The notes under the pieces are model-generated. The model did not search any database. It saw nothing but the letters and a program-made list of their open reading frames with translations, and was not told the DNA's origin. This document shows positions 34,797 through 42,101 of a DNA stretch of 64,000 nucleotides, in pieces. A program made the position numbers and the translations under genes. Origin of the DNA: Paenibacillus caseinilyticus (GTDB lineage: Bacteria > Bacillota > Bacilli > Paenibacillales > NBRC-103111); assembly GCF_027533645.1 (NCBI RefSeq), contig NZ_JAQAGY010000025.1, positions 1 through 64,000 of the forward strand. Direction: 5' to 3'. Position 1 is the first letter of the stretch; each line of letters opens with the position of its first letter.

Positions 34797-36335
34797 ATGG
34801 ACAAGCCGAATGAAATTATCGTGGTGCTCGACTTCGGGGGACAGTACAACCAGTTGATCGCGCGCCGCATCCGTGACCTTGGCGTCTACAGCGAGCTGCT
34901 CCCATACAATACGCCGGCGGACAAAATTCGGGAACTGCAGCCTAAAGGAATCGTCTTCTCGGGGGGACCTGCCAGCGTGTACGGAGAAGCTTCTCCGCTG
35001 GTAGACCCGGCCGTATACGATCTTGGCGTACCGATCTTCGGGATCTGCTACGGAATGCAGATGATGGCTCATCAGCTGAACGGCAAAGTCGAAGGCGCCT
35101 TGAAGCGCGAGTACGGTAAGGCTGAGGTGGACTTCGCTGCGGGCTGCGGACTTGTGCACGGCTTGGAGAGCCGGCAGACGGTATGGATGAGCCACAGCGA
35201 TCTCGTCGTACAGGCACCGGAAGGCTTCGTCGTCGACGCCGGCACGGAACATGCCCCAATCGCCGCGATGAGCCACCCGGACCGCAAGCTGTATGCCGTC
35301 CAGTTCCATCCGGAAGTACAGCACTCCGTCTACGGCAATGACATGATCCGCAACTTCCTTTACAAGATCTGTGAGTGCGAAGGCACGTGGAGCATGGAGA
35401 CGTTTATCGAAGATACGATCCGCGAGATCCGCGAACAGGTAGGCGAGCAGAAGGTGCTCTGCGCGCTGAGCGGCGGCGTAGACTCTTCGGTGGTGGCAAT
35501 GCTGATCCACAAAGCGATCGGCGACCAGCTCACTTGTATGTTCATCGACCACGGCCTGCTGCGCAAGGACGAGGCGGAGAGCGTTATGGAGACGTTCGTC
35601 GGCAAGTTCGATATGAAGGTCGTCAAGATCGATGCCCGCGAGCGGTTCCTCGGCAAGCTGGCCGGAGTGGACGATCCGGAGCAGAAGCGCAAAATCATCG
35701 GTACCGAATTCATCCGTGTGTTCGAAGAGGAATCGGCGCAGTTTGACGATTTTGCCTTCCTGGCGCAAGGCACGCTGTACACGGATATCGTGGAGAGCGG
35801 CACGGCTACAGCCCAGACGATCAAGTCGCACCACAACGTCGGCGGTTTGCCGGAAGACATGAAGTTCAAGCTCGTCGAGCCGCTGAAGGCTCTCTTTAAG
35901 GATGAAGTGCGCAAAGTAGGCGAAGAATGCGGTCTGCCGGAAGCCATCGTATGGCGTCAGCCGTTCCCGGGCCCGGGTCTCGCCATCCGCGTGCTTGGCG
36001 AAGTGACCGAAGAGAAGCTGACGATCGTTCGCGAGTCCGATGCGATTCTCCGCGACGAGATCGCCAAGGCGGGCTTGAACCGCGAAATTTGGCAGTACTT
36101 CACGGCACTGCCGAACATGAAGAGCGTTGGCGTCATGGGCGACGCCCGTACGTACTCCTACACCGTCGGCATCCGCGCCGTAACGTCCATCGACGGCATG
36201 ACCGCGGACTGGGCGCGCATTCCTTGGGATGTGCTCGAGAAAATCTCCGTGCGCATCGTCAACGAAGTCGATAACGTCAACCGGATCGTGTACGACATTA
36301 CTTCGAAGCCGCCGGCGACGATCGAGTGGGAATAG
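34797..36335 (+). CDS. guaA: GMP synthase (glutamine-hydrolysing)
   Basis: Converts XMP to GMP with glutamine and ATP. 512 aa, usual length. Class I amidotransferase domain with the catalytic Cys in FGICYGMQ (C84) and the His-Glu pair in QFHPEV; then the ATP pyrophosphatase P-loop ALSGGVDSSVVA; then the dimerisation domain with RQPFPGPGLAIR and the C-terminal TSKPPATIEWE. GGAGG about 12 nt before the ATG. Own promoter and terminator. Next to a guanine-controlled purine permease, consistent with purine supply. Confidence 0.98.
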   Translation: MDKPNEIIVVLDFGGQYNQLIARRIRDLGVYSELLPYNTPADKIRELQPKGIVFSGGPASVYGEASPLVDPAVYDLGVPIFGICYGMQMMAHQLNGKVEGALKREYGKAEVDFAAGCGLVHGLESRQTVWMSHSDLVVQAPEGFVVDAGTEHAPIAAMSHPDRKLYAVQFHPEVQHSVYGNDMIRNFLYKICECEGTWSMETFIEDTIREIREQVGEQKVLCALSGGVDSSVVAMLIHKAIGDQLTCMFIDHGLLRKDEAESVMETFVGKFDMKVVKIDARERFLGKLAGVDDPEQKRKIIGTEFIRVFEEESAQFDDFAFLAQGTLYTDIVESGTATAQTIKSHHNVGGLPEDMKFKLVEPLKALFKDEVRKVGEECGLPEAIVWRQPFPGPGLAIRVLGEVTEEKLTIVRESDAILRDEIAKAGLNREIWQYFTALPNMKSVGVMGDARTYSYTVGIRAVTSIDGMTADWARIPWDVLEKISVRIVNEVDNVNRIVYDITSKPPATIEWE

Positions 36336-36347
36336 AAAGATAGAGAG

Positions 36348-36381
36348 AACCTGCTTTTCCTTTGCGGAGAAGCAGGTTTTT
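36348..36381 (+). terminator. guaA terminator
   Basis: 9-bp stem AACCTGCTT/AAGCAGGTT (36348-36356 with 36370-36378), then T run. Confidence 0.88.
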
Positions 36382-36456
36382 GAGTTCAACGGGCAGGAAA
36401 TAAGATCCATTACCGAACGAATCCATAAAAAAATATGACAATGTTCGGAATATCCA

Positions 36457-36485
36457 TTGACAAGCTTCGACACGCCTTCTAGAAT
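36457..36485 (+). promoter_or_regulatory. Promoter of the riboswitch-controlled permease
   Basis: TTGACA (36457-36462), 17 nt, TAGAAT (36480-36485): an almost ideal sigma-A promoter 45 nt before the aptamer. Confidence 0.88.
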
Positions 36486-36529
36486 AAGAAGAGTAAAGAA
36501 CAACAACCAACCACATACAGGAATAACGT

Positions 36530-36595
36530 TTCGTATAATTCCGGGAATTGGCCCGGAAGTTTCTACGAGATCACCGTAAATGATCTGGCTACGAA
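36530..36595 (+). promoter_or_regulatory. Guanine-type purine riboswitch aptamer
   Basis: P1 is TTCGTA (36530-36535) with TACGAA (36590-36595). P2 is CCGGG/CCCGG, J2/3 is the invariant AGTTTCTAC, P3 is GATCA/TGATC around ACCGTAAA, and J3/1 reads GGCTAC, placing C at the ligand-specifying position, so guanine or hypoxanthine rather than adenine. A stem at about 36608-36631 followed by TTCTTT could be the regulated terminator. Confidence 0.95.
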
Positions 36596-36889
36596 CAAGG
36601 ATAAACCGGTTCATGGTAACCCCATGGAGCCTTCTTTATGCTTGGACGAGCCCGGACCATACCCATGGTGCCGGGATATTTGCGTTGTCGGAGGAGAACT
36701 TCGTTTCTCCTCGACTCCTTTATGCGTCCAGCTCTCCGTCTCTCGGAGGCTGGCGCCCGTCGAAGATAAACCCGGGTGCCTGGGGCTTTGGGAGCATGTC
36801 CGCTTCCTGCCCACGGGCTGAAGCGCCTGCCTGCCGGCAGCCTGTATCCGAGCTCGTTGTTCCCAAAACCACTTGGAGGGATTTTAGGA
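36596..36889 (+). other. Long leader between riboswitch and permease start
   Basis: 294 nt with several hairpins: about 36608-36631 (followed by TTCTTT), the CCCGG/CCGGG stem near 36650-36675, the AGGAGA/TCTCCT stem near 36686-36717, and a GGCGCCCG/CGGGTGCC stem near 36752-36780. No gene seen. Longer than the usual leader of this riboswitch class. Confidence 0.5.
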
Positions 36890-38302
36890 ATGGATCGTTT
36901 CTTTAAGCTGAAGGAGAACGGCACCACGGTACGCACCGAGATCATGGCCGGACTGACGACCTTCATGACGATGGCTTACATCCTCGCCGTCAACCCGAAC
37001 ATTCTTAGTGCATTCGGTTCAGGAGCGACAGGAATGGATTGGACGTCGGTATTCCTTGCGACAGCCATTGCTGCAGGTGTCATGACGATTGCCATGGGCC
37101 TGTTCGTTAATTTCCCTGTCGCTTTGGCTCCGGGCATGGGTCTTAATGCTTACTTCGCTACGGTGATCTTGGCTTCCCAAGGAACATTTACGTACCAGAT
37201 GGGCCTTGCTGCCGTCTTTATCTCCGGTTTGATCTTCATTGTGCTTACGGTGACCAAGGTCCGCCAGATCCTGCTCGTTGCCGTACCCGATTCGCTCAAG
37301 CACGCGATTACGGTCGGGATCGGATTGTTCATCGCCATTGTCGGTCTGAAGAACAGCGGTCTGATGACGATCGCCGTAGAATCGACGAAGGATATCGCCA
37401 AGGGCAAGTACACTGACCTGCTTTCCTTCGAGTCAGTGATCCATATCGGTAATATGCATGATGTGAATGTGATTCTCTGTATCGTCGGACTGGTGCTGAT
37501 CTCGGCTCTGATGGTGCTGAAAGTGCGGGGCGCGATTCTCTTCGGGATTCTGCTGACGACCTTGGTCGGTGCGTTCCTGCATAACCCGGACGGCTCCGCA
37601 GTTGTCAACTTCGCGAATCTCGGACGACCTGAGACGACGTGGGTGCCGGATATGAGCAAGCTGACCTTTGGGCATTTTGACTTCGCCGGGGTCATGAACG
37701 CCGGTATCATCTCCGTCATCGCGACATTCACGTTCGTCGAGCTGTTCGATACGTTCGGTACGCTTGTCGGTACCGCGAACCGTGCCGGCATGATGAAAGA
37801 CAAAGCCGAAGGCAACAAACGTATCGGTAAAGCGATGATGGTCGATGCGGTTGGCGTGAGCACGGGGGCGCTGGTCGGTACAAGTACCGTAACGGCATTC
37901 GTCGAGAGCGCGGCAGGCGTAGCCGAAGGCGGGCGAACGGGGCTTACGGCCGTGACGACAGGCGTATGTTTCCTGCTGGCGCTCTTCCTCGCGCCGGTGG
38001 CTGCCCTCATTCCGGGCTCGGCAACGGCCGCTGCCCTAATCGTGGTCGGTGTCCTGATGATGCAGGCTGTTCGCGAGATTGACTTCCAGGACCTGGTGTA
38101 CGGGATTCCCGCCTTCTTCATCGTGGCACTGATGCCGTTCACGTATAACATTGCCAACGGGATTTCCTTCGGTATCGTATCCTACGTGCTGCTCGCAACG
38201 GTAGCGAACGCAGGAGCGAAGGGCCAGTACAAAGTACACTGGATGATGTGGCTGCTGGCCGTACTGGTTGTAGCGCGCTACGCCTTCCTCGGCGGGGAAT
38301 AA
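36890..38302 (+). CDS. pbuG: Guanine/hypoxanthine permease (PbuG/PbuO, AzgA family)
   Basis: 470-aa transporter with about 12-13 membrane segments. AzgA-type features: MDRFFKLKENGTTVRTEIMAGLTTFMTMAYIL at the N-terminus (a conserved start block, cited here only in part by positions 1-20), NFPVALAPGMGLNAYF, GLKNSGLM, FVELFDTFGTLVGTA and STVTAFVESAAGVAEGGRTG. Imports guanine and hypoxanthine with protons. Start ATG 36890 is 9 nt after GGAGGG. Controlled by the guanine riboswitch, which fits the substrate. PbuG and PbuO cannot be separated by eye. Confidence 0.92.
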   Translation: MDRFFKLKENGTTVRTEIMAGLTTFMTMAYILAVNPNILSAFGSGATGMDWTSVFLATAIAAGVMTIAMGLFVNFPVALAPGMGLNAYFATVILASQGTFTYQMGLAAVFISGLIFIVLTVTKVRQILLVAVPDSLKHAITVGIGLFIAIVGLKNSGLMTIAVESTKDIAKGKYTDLLSFESVIHIGNMHDVNVILCIVGLVLISALMVLKVRGAILFGILLTTLVGAFLHNPDGSAVVNFANLGRPETTWVPDMSKLTFGHFDFAGVMNAGIISVIATFTFVELFDTFGTLVGTANRAGMMKDKAEGNKRIGKAMMVDAVGVSTGALVGTSTVTAFVESAAGVAEGGRTGLTAVTTGVCFLLALFLAPVAALIPGSATAAALIVVGVLMMQAVREIDFQDLVYGIPAFFIVALMPFTYNIANGISFGIVSYVLLATVANAGAKGQYKVHWMMWLLAVLVVARYAFLGGE

Positions 38303-38385
38303 AAGCGAAAGTCATAAGGGTGAGGCGTTCGCGGGTATAAGGCTCTAACATACAAACAGAGATAAATATATATTACAGGGGACCA

Positions 38386-38428
38386 GGCCCCGGAAGCCGG
38401 ACGTTGATCGTCCTTGGCGGCCGGGGCT
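38386..38428 (+). terminator. Hairpin after pbuG (no T tract)
   Basis: GCCCCGG/CCGGGGC outer stem with an inner GGACG/CGTCC stem. It may end the pbuG transcript, but the lack of a T run leaves this open. Confidence 0.4.
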
Positions 38429-38471
38429 ATCGTATGTCCGGGAAGCCGAATATAATGTTCTGAAAATTGCA

Positions 38472-38501
38472 TTGACTTTAAGGTTCGGCGCATACTATAA
38501 T
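38472..38501 (+). promoter_or_regulatory. leuA promoter
   Basis: TTGACT (38472-38477), 18 nt, TATAAT (38496-38501), just before the first T-box leader. Confidence 0.85.
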
Positions 38502-38519
38502 GACAAACAAATCCATAAC

Positions 38520-38800
38520 AACAAACGCGACGAACGGGATTAGTAGCGGGAAGAACCTGTACAGAGAGCTGCGGGAAGGTGCAACGCAGTCAGGGACACC
38601 AAGCGAACCTCACCCGGGAGCGGCAGAGCCGAGCCGGCGGTGCATAAGTGCACCCAAGGACAGTAGGTTTTGACGGATGCCTCCGTGAACGGGCTTCAAG
38701 CGGGCAGATTCCTTTACGTGAGTAGGGCATCTGTCAACAAGAGTGGTACCGCGATAGGTCAGCCTGTCGTCTCTTATTCCAAGAGACGGCGGGCTTTTTG
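38520..38800 (+). promoter_or_regulatory. Leucine T-box riboswitch, first copy
   Basis: Complete T-box leader. Stem I has AGTAG on the 5' side, the ACAGAGAG and GGTGCAACGC elements, and a specifier loop GAAC-CTC-A with leucine codon CTC at 38609-38611. The T-box sequence AGAGTGGTACCGCG is at about 38740-38753. The terminator pairs 38761-38775 with 38781-38795 and ends in T5. Uncharged tRNA-Leu(GAG) is expected to open the terminator. Confidence 0.93.
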
Positions 38801-38834
38801 GTTTTCTTCTGAAAGATGAGTCAGCAGTACGAAT

Positions 38835-39146
38835 AGCATGAACGCGATGAACGGGAGCAGTAGGGCGAACCGGTGTACAGAGAGCTGCGGGGTGGTGCGA
38901 CGCAGTCAGCGGCCGTTTGAACACTCGCCCGGAAGCGGCGGAATCGAGAAGGGTTAGACAGGGGGGGATGCCCGCTGCTGCCAAGGTAGATTCCGACGGA
39001 TGCCCACCGTTAACGGGGCCTCGAGGTGGAGTTCGATGATGCCCGGCAAGCCAGTATGGCTCCGGCGCAAGAACTCAAAAAGAGTGGTACCGCGGCAGGG
39101 CATCGAGCCCGTCGTCTCTTAGGTTTAAGAGGCGACGGGCTTTTTG
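38835..39146 (+). promoter_or_regulatory. Leucine T-box riboswitch, second copy
   Basis: Second complete T-box in tandem: AGTAG, ACAGAGAG, GGTGCGACGC, specifier region GAACA-CTC-G (CTC 38924-38926), T-box AGAGTGGTACCGCG at about 39081-39094, and a terminator pairing 39106-39120 with 39127-39141 followed by T5. The alternative register ACT lacks the purine normally found after the specifier, so CTC is preferred. Confidence 0.92.
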
Positions 39147-39236
39147 ATATATCATCATGTGCATTCTCGCCGGGCTCTCGGCTGGCATCAGGACAAGGGA
39201 AGAGCCCATACACTATATTTTGGGAGGCAAATAAAC

Positions 39237-40787
39237 ATGAGAAAAATCACGATTTTCGACACGACTTTGAGAGACGGGGAGCAGGCGCCGGGAGCGACAC
39301 TCACGCCGCAGCAGAAGATCGTCATTGCCAGACAGCTGGCGAGCCAAGGGGTAGATGTCATCGAACCGGGCTTTCCGATTTCGAGCCCAGGGGACTTTGC
39401 CGCCGTGGAGCAGATCTCGAGGGAAGTGACCGGTGTGGAGATCTGCGGCTTCGCCCGGGCGGTGAAAGAGGATATCGACGCGGCTGTCCAAGCGACCCGG
39501 GATGCGGAACGCCGCCGCCTGCACATGTTCCTCTCCTCCTCCAACATCCATCTGGACTTCCAGCTGCGCAAGTCCCGCGAACAGGTCATCGCGATGGCCC
39601 GGGAGATGGTAGCTTACGGCAGGCAGTTCGTGGACCGCTTCGAATTCTCCCCGATGGATGCGACAAGGACTGGAGACGAATTCCTGTTCGAAATGATCGA
39701 GGCAGTGATTGCCGAGGGAGCGACGATCATTAACATCCCGGATACAGTGGGCTATGCGCTGCCGGATGAATACGGGGCGATGTTCACCCGTGTAATGAAG
39801 AACGTGCGCGGCAGCGACCGGGTGGAGTTCAGTGCCCACTGCCACAACGATCTGGGGCTGGCTGTAGCGAACTCGCTGGCTGCGATTAAAGCGGGTGTAA
39901 GCCAGGTGGAAGTGACGGTGAACGGCGTCGGGGAACGTGCGGGCAACTGCTCGATGGAGGAGCTCGTGATGGCACTGGAAACCAGAGGCCAGGCAATGGG
40001 TGCCACGACAGGCATCCGCACGGAAGAAATCTTCACCACCTCCCAAATGGTCTCCCGAGCGATGAGCTTCCCGATCGCCTTCAACAAACCGGTCGTCGGG
40101 CGCAACGCCTTCCAGCATGAGGCGGGAATCCATCAGGACGGTCTGCTCAAGAACCGGAATACGTATGAAATTATGGATCCTGAGCGTCTGGGTGTACCAC
40201 GCAGCATGATCATTCTCGGCAAGCATTCCGGCCGCCACGCGATCCGGCACCGGGTGAGCGAGCTGGGAGTGGAGTTGACCGACGAACAGATGGAGGGCTT
40301 CTATGCTTCCTTCAAAGCGCTCGCCGATGCCCAGAAAGTCGTGCATGACCACCAGCTCCTGCAGCTGATTGGGGACACAGTGAACCGGGTAATGGAACCT
40401 TACACCCTGGTATCCACCCAGCTCGTCACCGGCACGGCGGGTCACCGTGTGGCCTCCTGCACGATCCGCAGCGAAGCTACCGGGGAAGAGAAGACCTATA
40501 CGGGCACGGGGGAAGGGCCTGTCGAAGCGGTCGTAGCAGGCATCAAGCAGGCGCTGCCGTTCGCCGTCGAATTCGCCGATCTCGAGCTGTACTCCTTATC
40601 CTCCGGCGAAGAAGCGAGCGGGGAAGCCATCGTCACCGTTCGCAGGGATGGAGCCTCTTACCGGGGCATTGCCTCCCACCGGGATATTCTGATGGCCGCA
40701 GCCCACGCCTTCATGGCCGCATGCAATCAAGCGGCGGGCGAAGGAGCGGAGGGGGCTGTGGTCAGGGAAGAGGAGAAGATCTCCTAA
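39237..40787 (+). CDS. leuA: 2-isopropylmalate synthase LeuA
   Basis: Condenses acetyl-CoA with 2-ketoisovalerate, first step of leucine synthesis. 516 aa. N-terminal TIM barrel with FDTTLRDGEQAPGA, metal-binding HCHNDLGLAVAN, NGVGERAGN and HEAGIHQDG; C-terminal LeuA regulatory domain (after about residue 390) expected to bind leucine. Start ATG 39237, 9 nt after GGGAGG; the frame to 39144 lies in the T-box terminator. Leucine T-boxes upstream support LeuA over citramalate or homocitrate synthase. No other leu genes follow in this window. Confidence 0.95.
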   Translation: MRKITIFDTTLRDGEQAPGATLTPQQKIVIARQLASQGVDVIEPGFPISSPGDFAAVEQISREVTGVEICGFARAVKEDIDAAVQATRDAERRRLHMFLSSSNIHLDFQLRKSREQVIAMAREMVAYGRQFVDRFEFSPMDATRTGDEFLFEMIEAVIAEGATIINIPDTVGYALPDEYGAMFTRVMKNVRGSDRVEFSAHCHNDLGLAVANSLAAIKAGVSQVEVTVNGVGERAGNCSMEELVMALETRGQAMGATTGIRTEEIFTTSQMVSRAMSFPIAFNKPVVGRNAFQHEAGIHQDGLLKNRNTYEIMDPERLGVPRSMIILGKHSGRHAIRHRVSELGVELTDEQMEGFYASFKALADAQKVVHDHQLLQLIGDTVNRVMEPYTLVSTQLVTGTAGHRVASCTIRSEATGEEKTYTGTGEGPVEAVVAGIKQALPFAVEFADLELYSLSSGEEASGEAIVTVRRDGASYRGIASHRDILMAAAHAFMAACNQAAGEGAEGAVVREEEKIS

Positions 40788-40845
40788 CCGGCTGGCCGGC
40801 TAAGCGTCCGAAACCGATCCTTAACGTACTAAACCACTGGAAAAA

Positions 40846-40876
40846 GGGGCTGTGGATACCAGTTATCCACAGCCCC
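40846..40876. repeat. 13-bp-arm inverted repeat carrying two DnaA-box-like sites
   Basis: GGGGCTGTGGATA (40846-40858) and its exact complement (40864-40876) around a 5-nt loop. A5 on the left would give a T tract only for minus-strand transcripts, so it is not a convincing leuA terminator. Confidence 0.85.
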
Positions 40877-41199
40877 TGTGTATAGTGTGGGTAAGTTTAA
40901 AAAACGCTGCTATCGTGCGGTTTTTGCAAGCTGACTTTTTTGCGGCACGCGTGGATAAGTTTTCATGGTTAATCTGTGCATAATGTGGATAACCCTGTGG
41001 ATGCAGAGGAGAATGCCCGATAACATCAATTAAAACGACAATTTTCTCTGTGGATAAGGGTGTGGATAGGCAGTTTCTTTTTCTGGAACTCCTTGTGAAA
41101 TTGTAAGCGAATACATTAATCGGTGGATAATTCTCCCGCTGATTTCTTGGATTGTGGACAAGCAGCCGAAAAAAACGAAGTGATTCGAGTCTATCCACA
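40851..41199. promoter_or_regulatory. DnaA-box cluster (13 sites in 349 bp)
   Basis: Against the consensus TTATNCACA, four sites are perfect: 40863-40871 (+), 40975-40983 (-), 40984-40992 (-), 41049-41057 (-). Eight have one mismatch: 40851-40859, 40877-40885, 40886-40894, 40950-40958, 41061-41069, 41122-41130, 41153-41161 (all -) and 41191-41199 (+). One has two mismatches: 40996-41004 (-). Eleven of 13 point the same way. The region has no gene and lies between leuA and a PPK2 gene, with no dnaA, dnaN or gyr genes around. Similar clusters in B. subtilis bind DnaA and control initiation; that role here is inference. Confidence 0.8.
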
Positions 41200-41251
41200 G
41201 GGGTGATATAAATACAAGGCGTCATACCGTTGAAAAAGGAGGGTGAACCCT

Positions 41252-42079
41252 GTGCTGAATCGATTTCGGTTGAATCCAAGCGACGAGGTCCGGCTTTCTT
41301 CCTTTGACCCCGAGGAGACTGGAGGCATCGAGAGCAAAGAGCAGATTCGCCAAGAATATGAAGAACTTCAGCAACGACTCAAGGATTCGCAGGACAAGCT
41401 ATATGCGGGAAAAACGCATGCAGTGCTGATCATCTTCCAAGGGATGGACTGCAGCGGCAAGGACGGCGTCATCAAGAAGGTGCTGTCGAATCTCAATCCG
41501 CAGGGATTCCGGGCGGAGAGCTTCAAGAAACCGACCGCCGACGAAGCGGCTCACGACTTTCTGTGGCGTACCCACAAGGTCATGCCGGCCAAAGGCTACA
41601 TGGCCGCGTTCAACCGCTCCTACTATGAAGATGTCCTGATTACTCGGGTTCACGGACTGATTCCGGATGAAGAAGCGGACCGGCGGCTCGATCATATCCG
41701 CCATTTCGAGGCGCTGCTGCTGGACAATAATGTATTGATTATCAAAATCTTTTTACATATCTCGCCCGAGTTCCAGCTCGGTAAAATCCGGGAGCGGCTG
41801 GAGAATCCGGAGAAGCTCTGGAAATTCGATATGAGCGATCTACAGGAACGCAGATACTGGGAAGAGTACCGCCAAGCGTATGAGGTGGCGCTGGCCCGCA
41901 CCGCAAAAAAGCGCAGTCCCTGGTACGTCGTTCCCGCCAACAAGCGTTGGTTTCGCGACTACCTGGTGCTGCGCATAGTGGTGGAGGAGCTGGAGAAGCT
42001 GCCCTTGGCATATCCGACCCCGGAGATCGACCTCGCCGGATTGTTCGACGACCGAAACGACCGCCGGCCGGAGGCATAA
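41252..42079 (+). CDS. Polyphosphate kinase 2 (PPK2) family protein
   Basis: 275 aa. P-loop kinase fold: Walker A FQGMDCSGKDG, the PPK2 lid motif with FNRSYYEDVLITRVHG, and SPWYVVPANKRWFRDY near the C-terminus. PPK2 enzymes move phosphate between polyphosphate and nucleotides (AMP, ADP, GDP). GTG start at 41252, 9 nt after AAAAAGGAGG; GTG 41243 is too near that site. The last DnaA-box site ends 53 nt upstream, so DnaA binding could affect its promoter. Class I, II or III cannot be chosen by eye. Confidence 0.93.
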   Translation: MLNRFRLNPSDEVRLSSFDPEETGGIESKEQIRQEYEELQQRLKDSQDKLYAGKTHAVLIIFQGMDCSGKDGVIKKVLSNLNPQGFRAESFKKPTADEAAHDFLWRTHKVMPAKGYMAAFNRSYYEDVLITRVHGLIPDEEADRRLDHIRHFEALLLDNNVLIIKIFLHISPEFQLGKIRERLENPEKLWKFDMSDLQERRYWEEYRQAYEVALARTAKKRSPWYVVPANKRWFRDYLVLRIVVEELEKLPLAYPTPEIDLAGLFDDRNDRRPEA

Positions 42080-42101
42080 CGTAGGGGGGGATGCGGCAGA
42101 G

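Noticed and set aside
34680..36614. 644-codon minus-strand ORF over guaA
   Set aside because: Antisense shadow of guaA caused by GC-rich third positions; also crosses the guaA promoter and terminator.
38610..38984. Minus-strand ORF across the T-box leaders
   Set aside because: It covers both RNA control elements, including the first terminator, and lacks any family feature.
40851..41199. Could the DnaA-box cluster be oriC or a CRISPR array?
   Set aside because: No dnaA, dnaN, rpmH, gyr or parAB genes are near, so not the usual oriC. Spacing between sites is irregular and the repeat is only 9 bp, so not CRISPR.
40863..41279. 138-codon minus-strand ORF over the DnaA-box cluster
   Set aside because: No ribosome site and low-complexity translation from the repeated boxes; it overlaps the PPK2 start.
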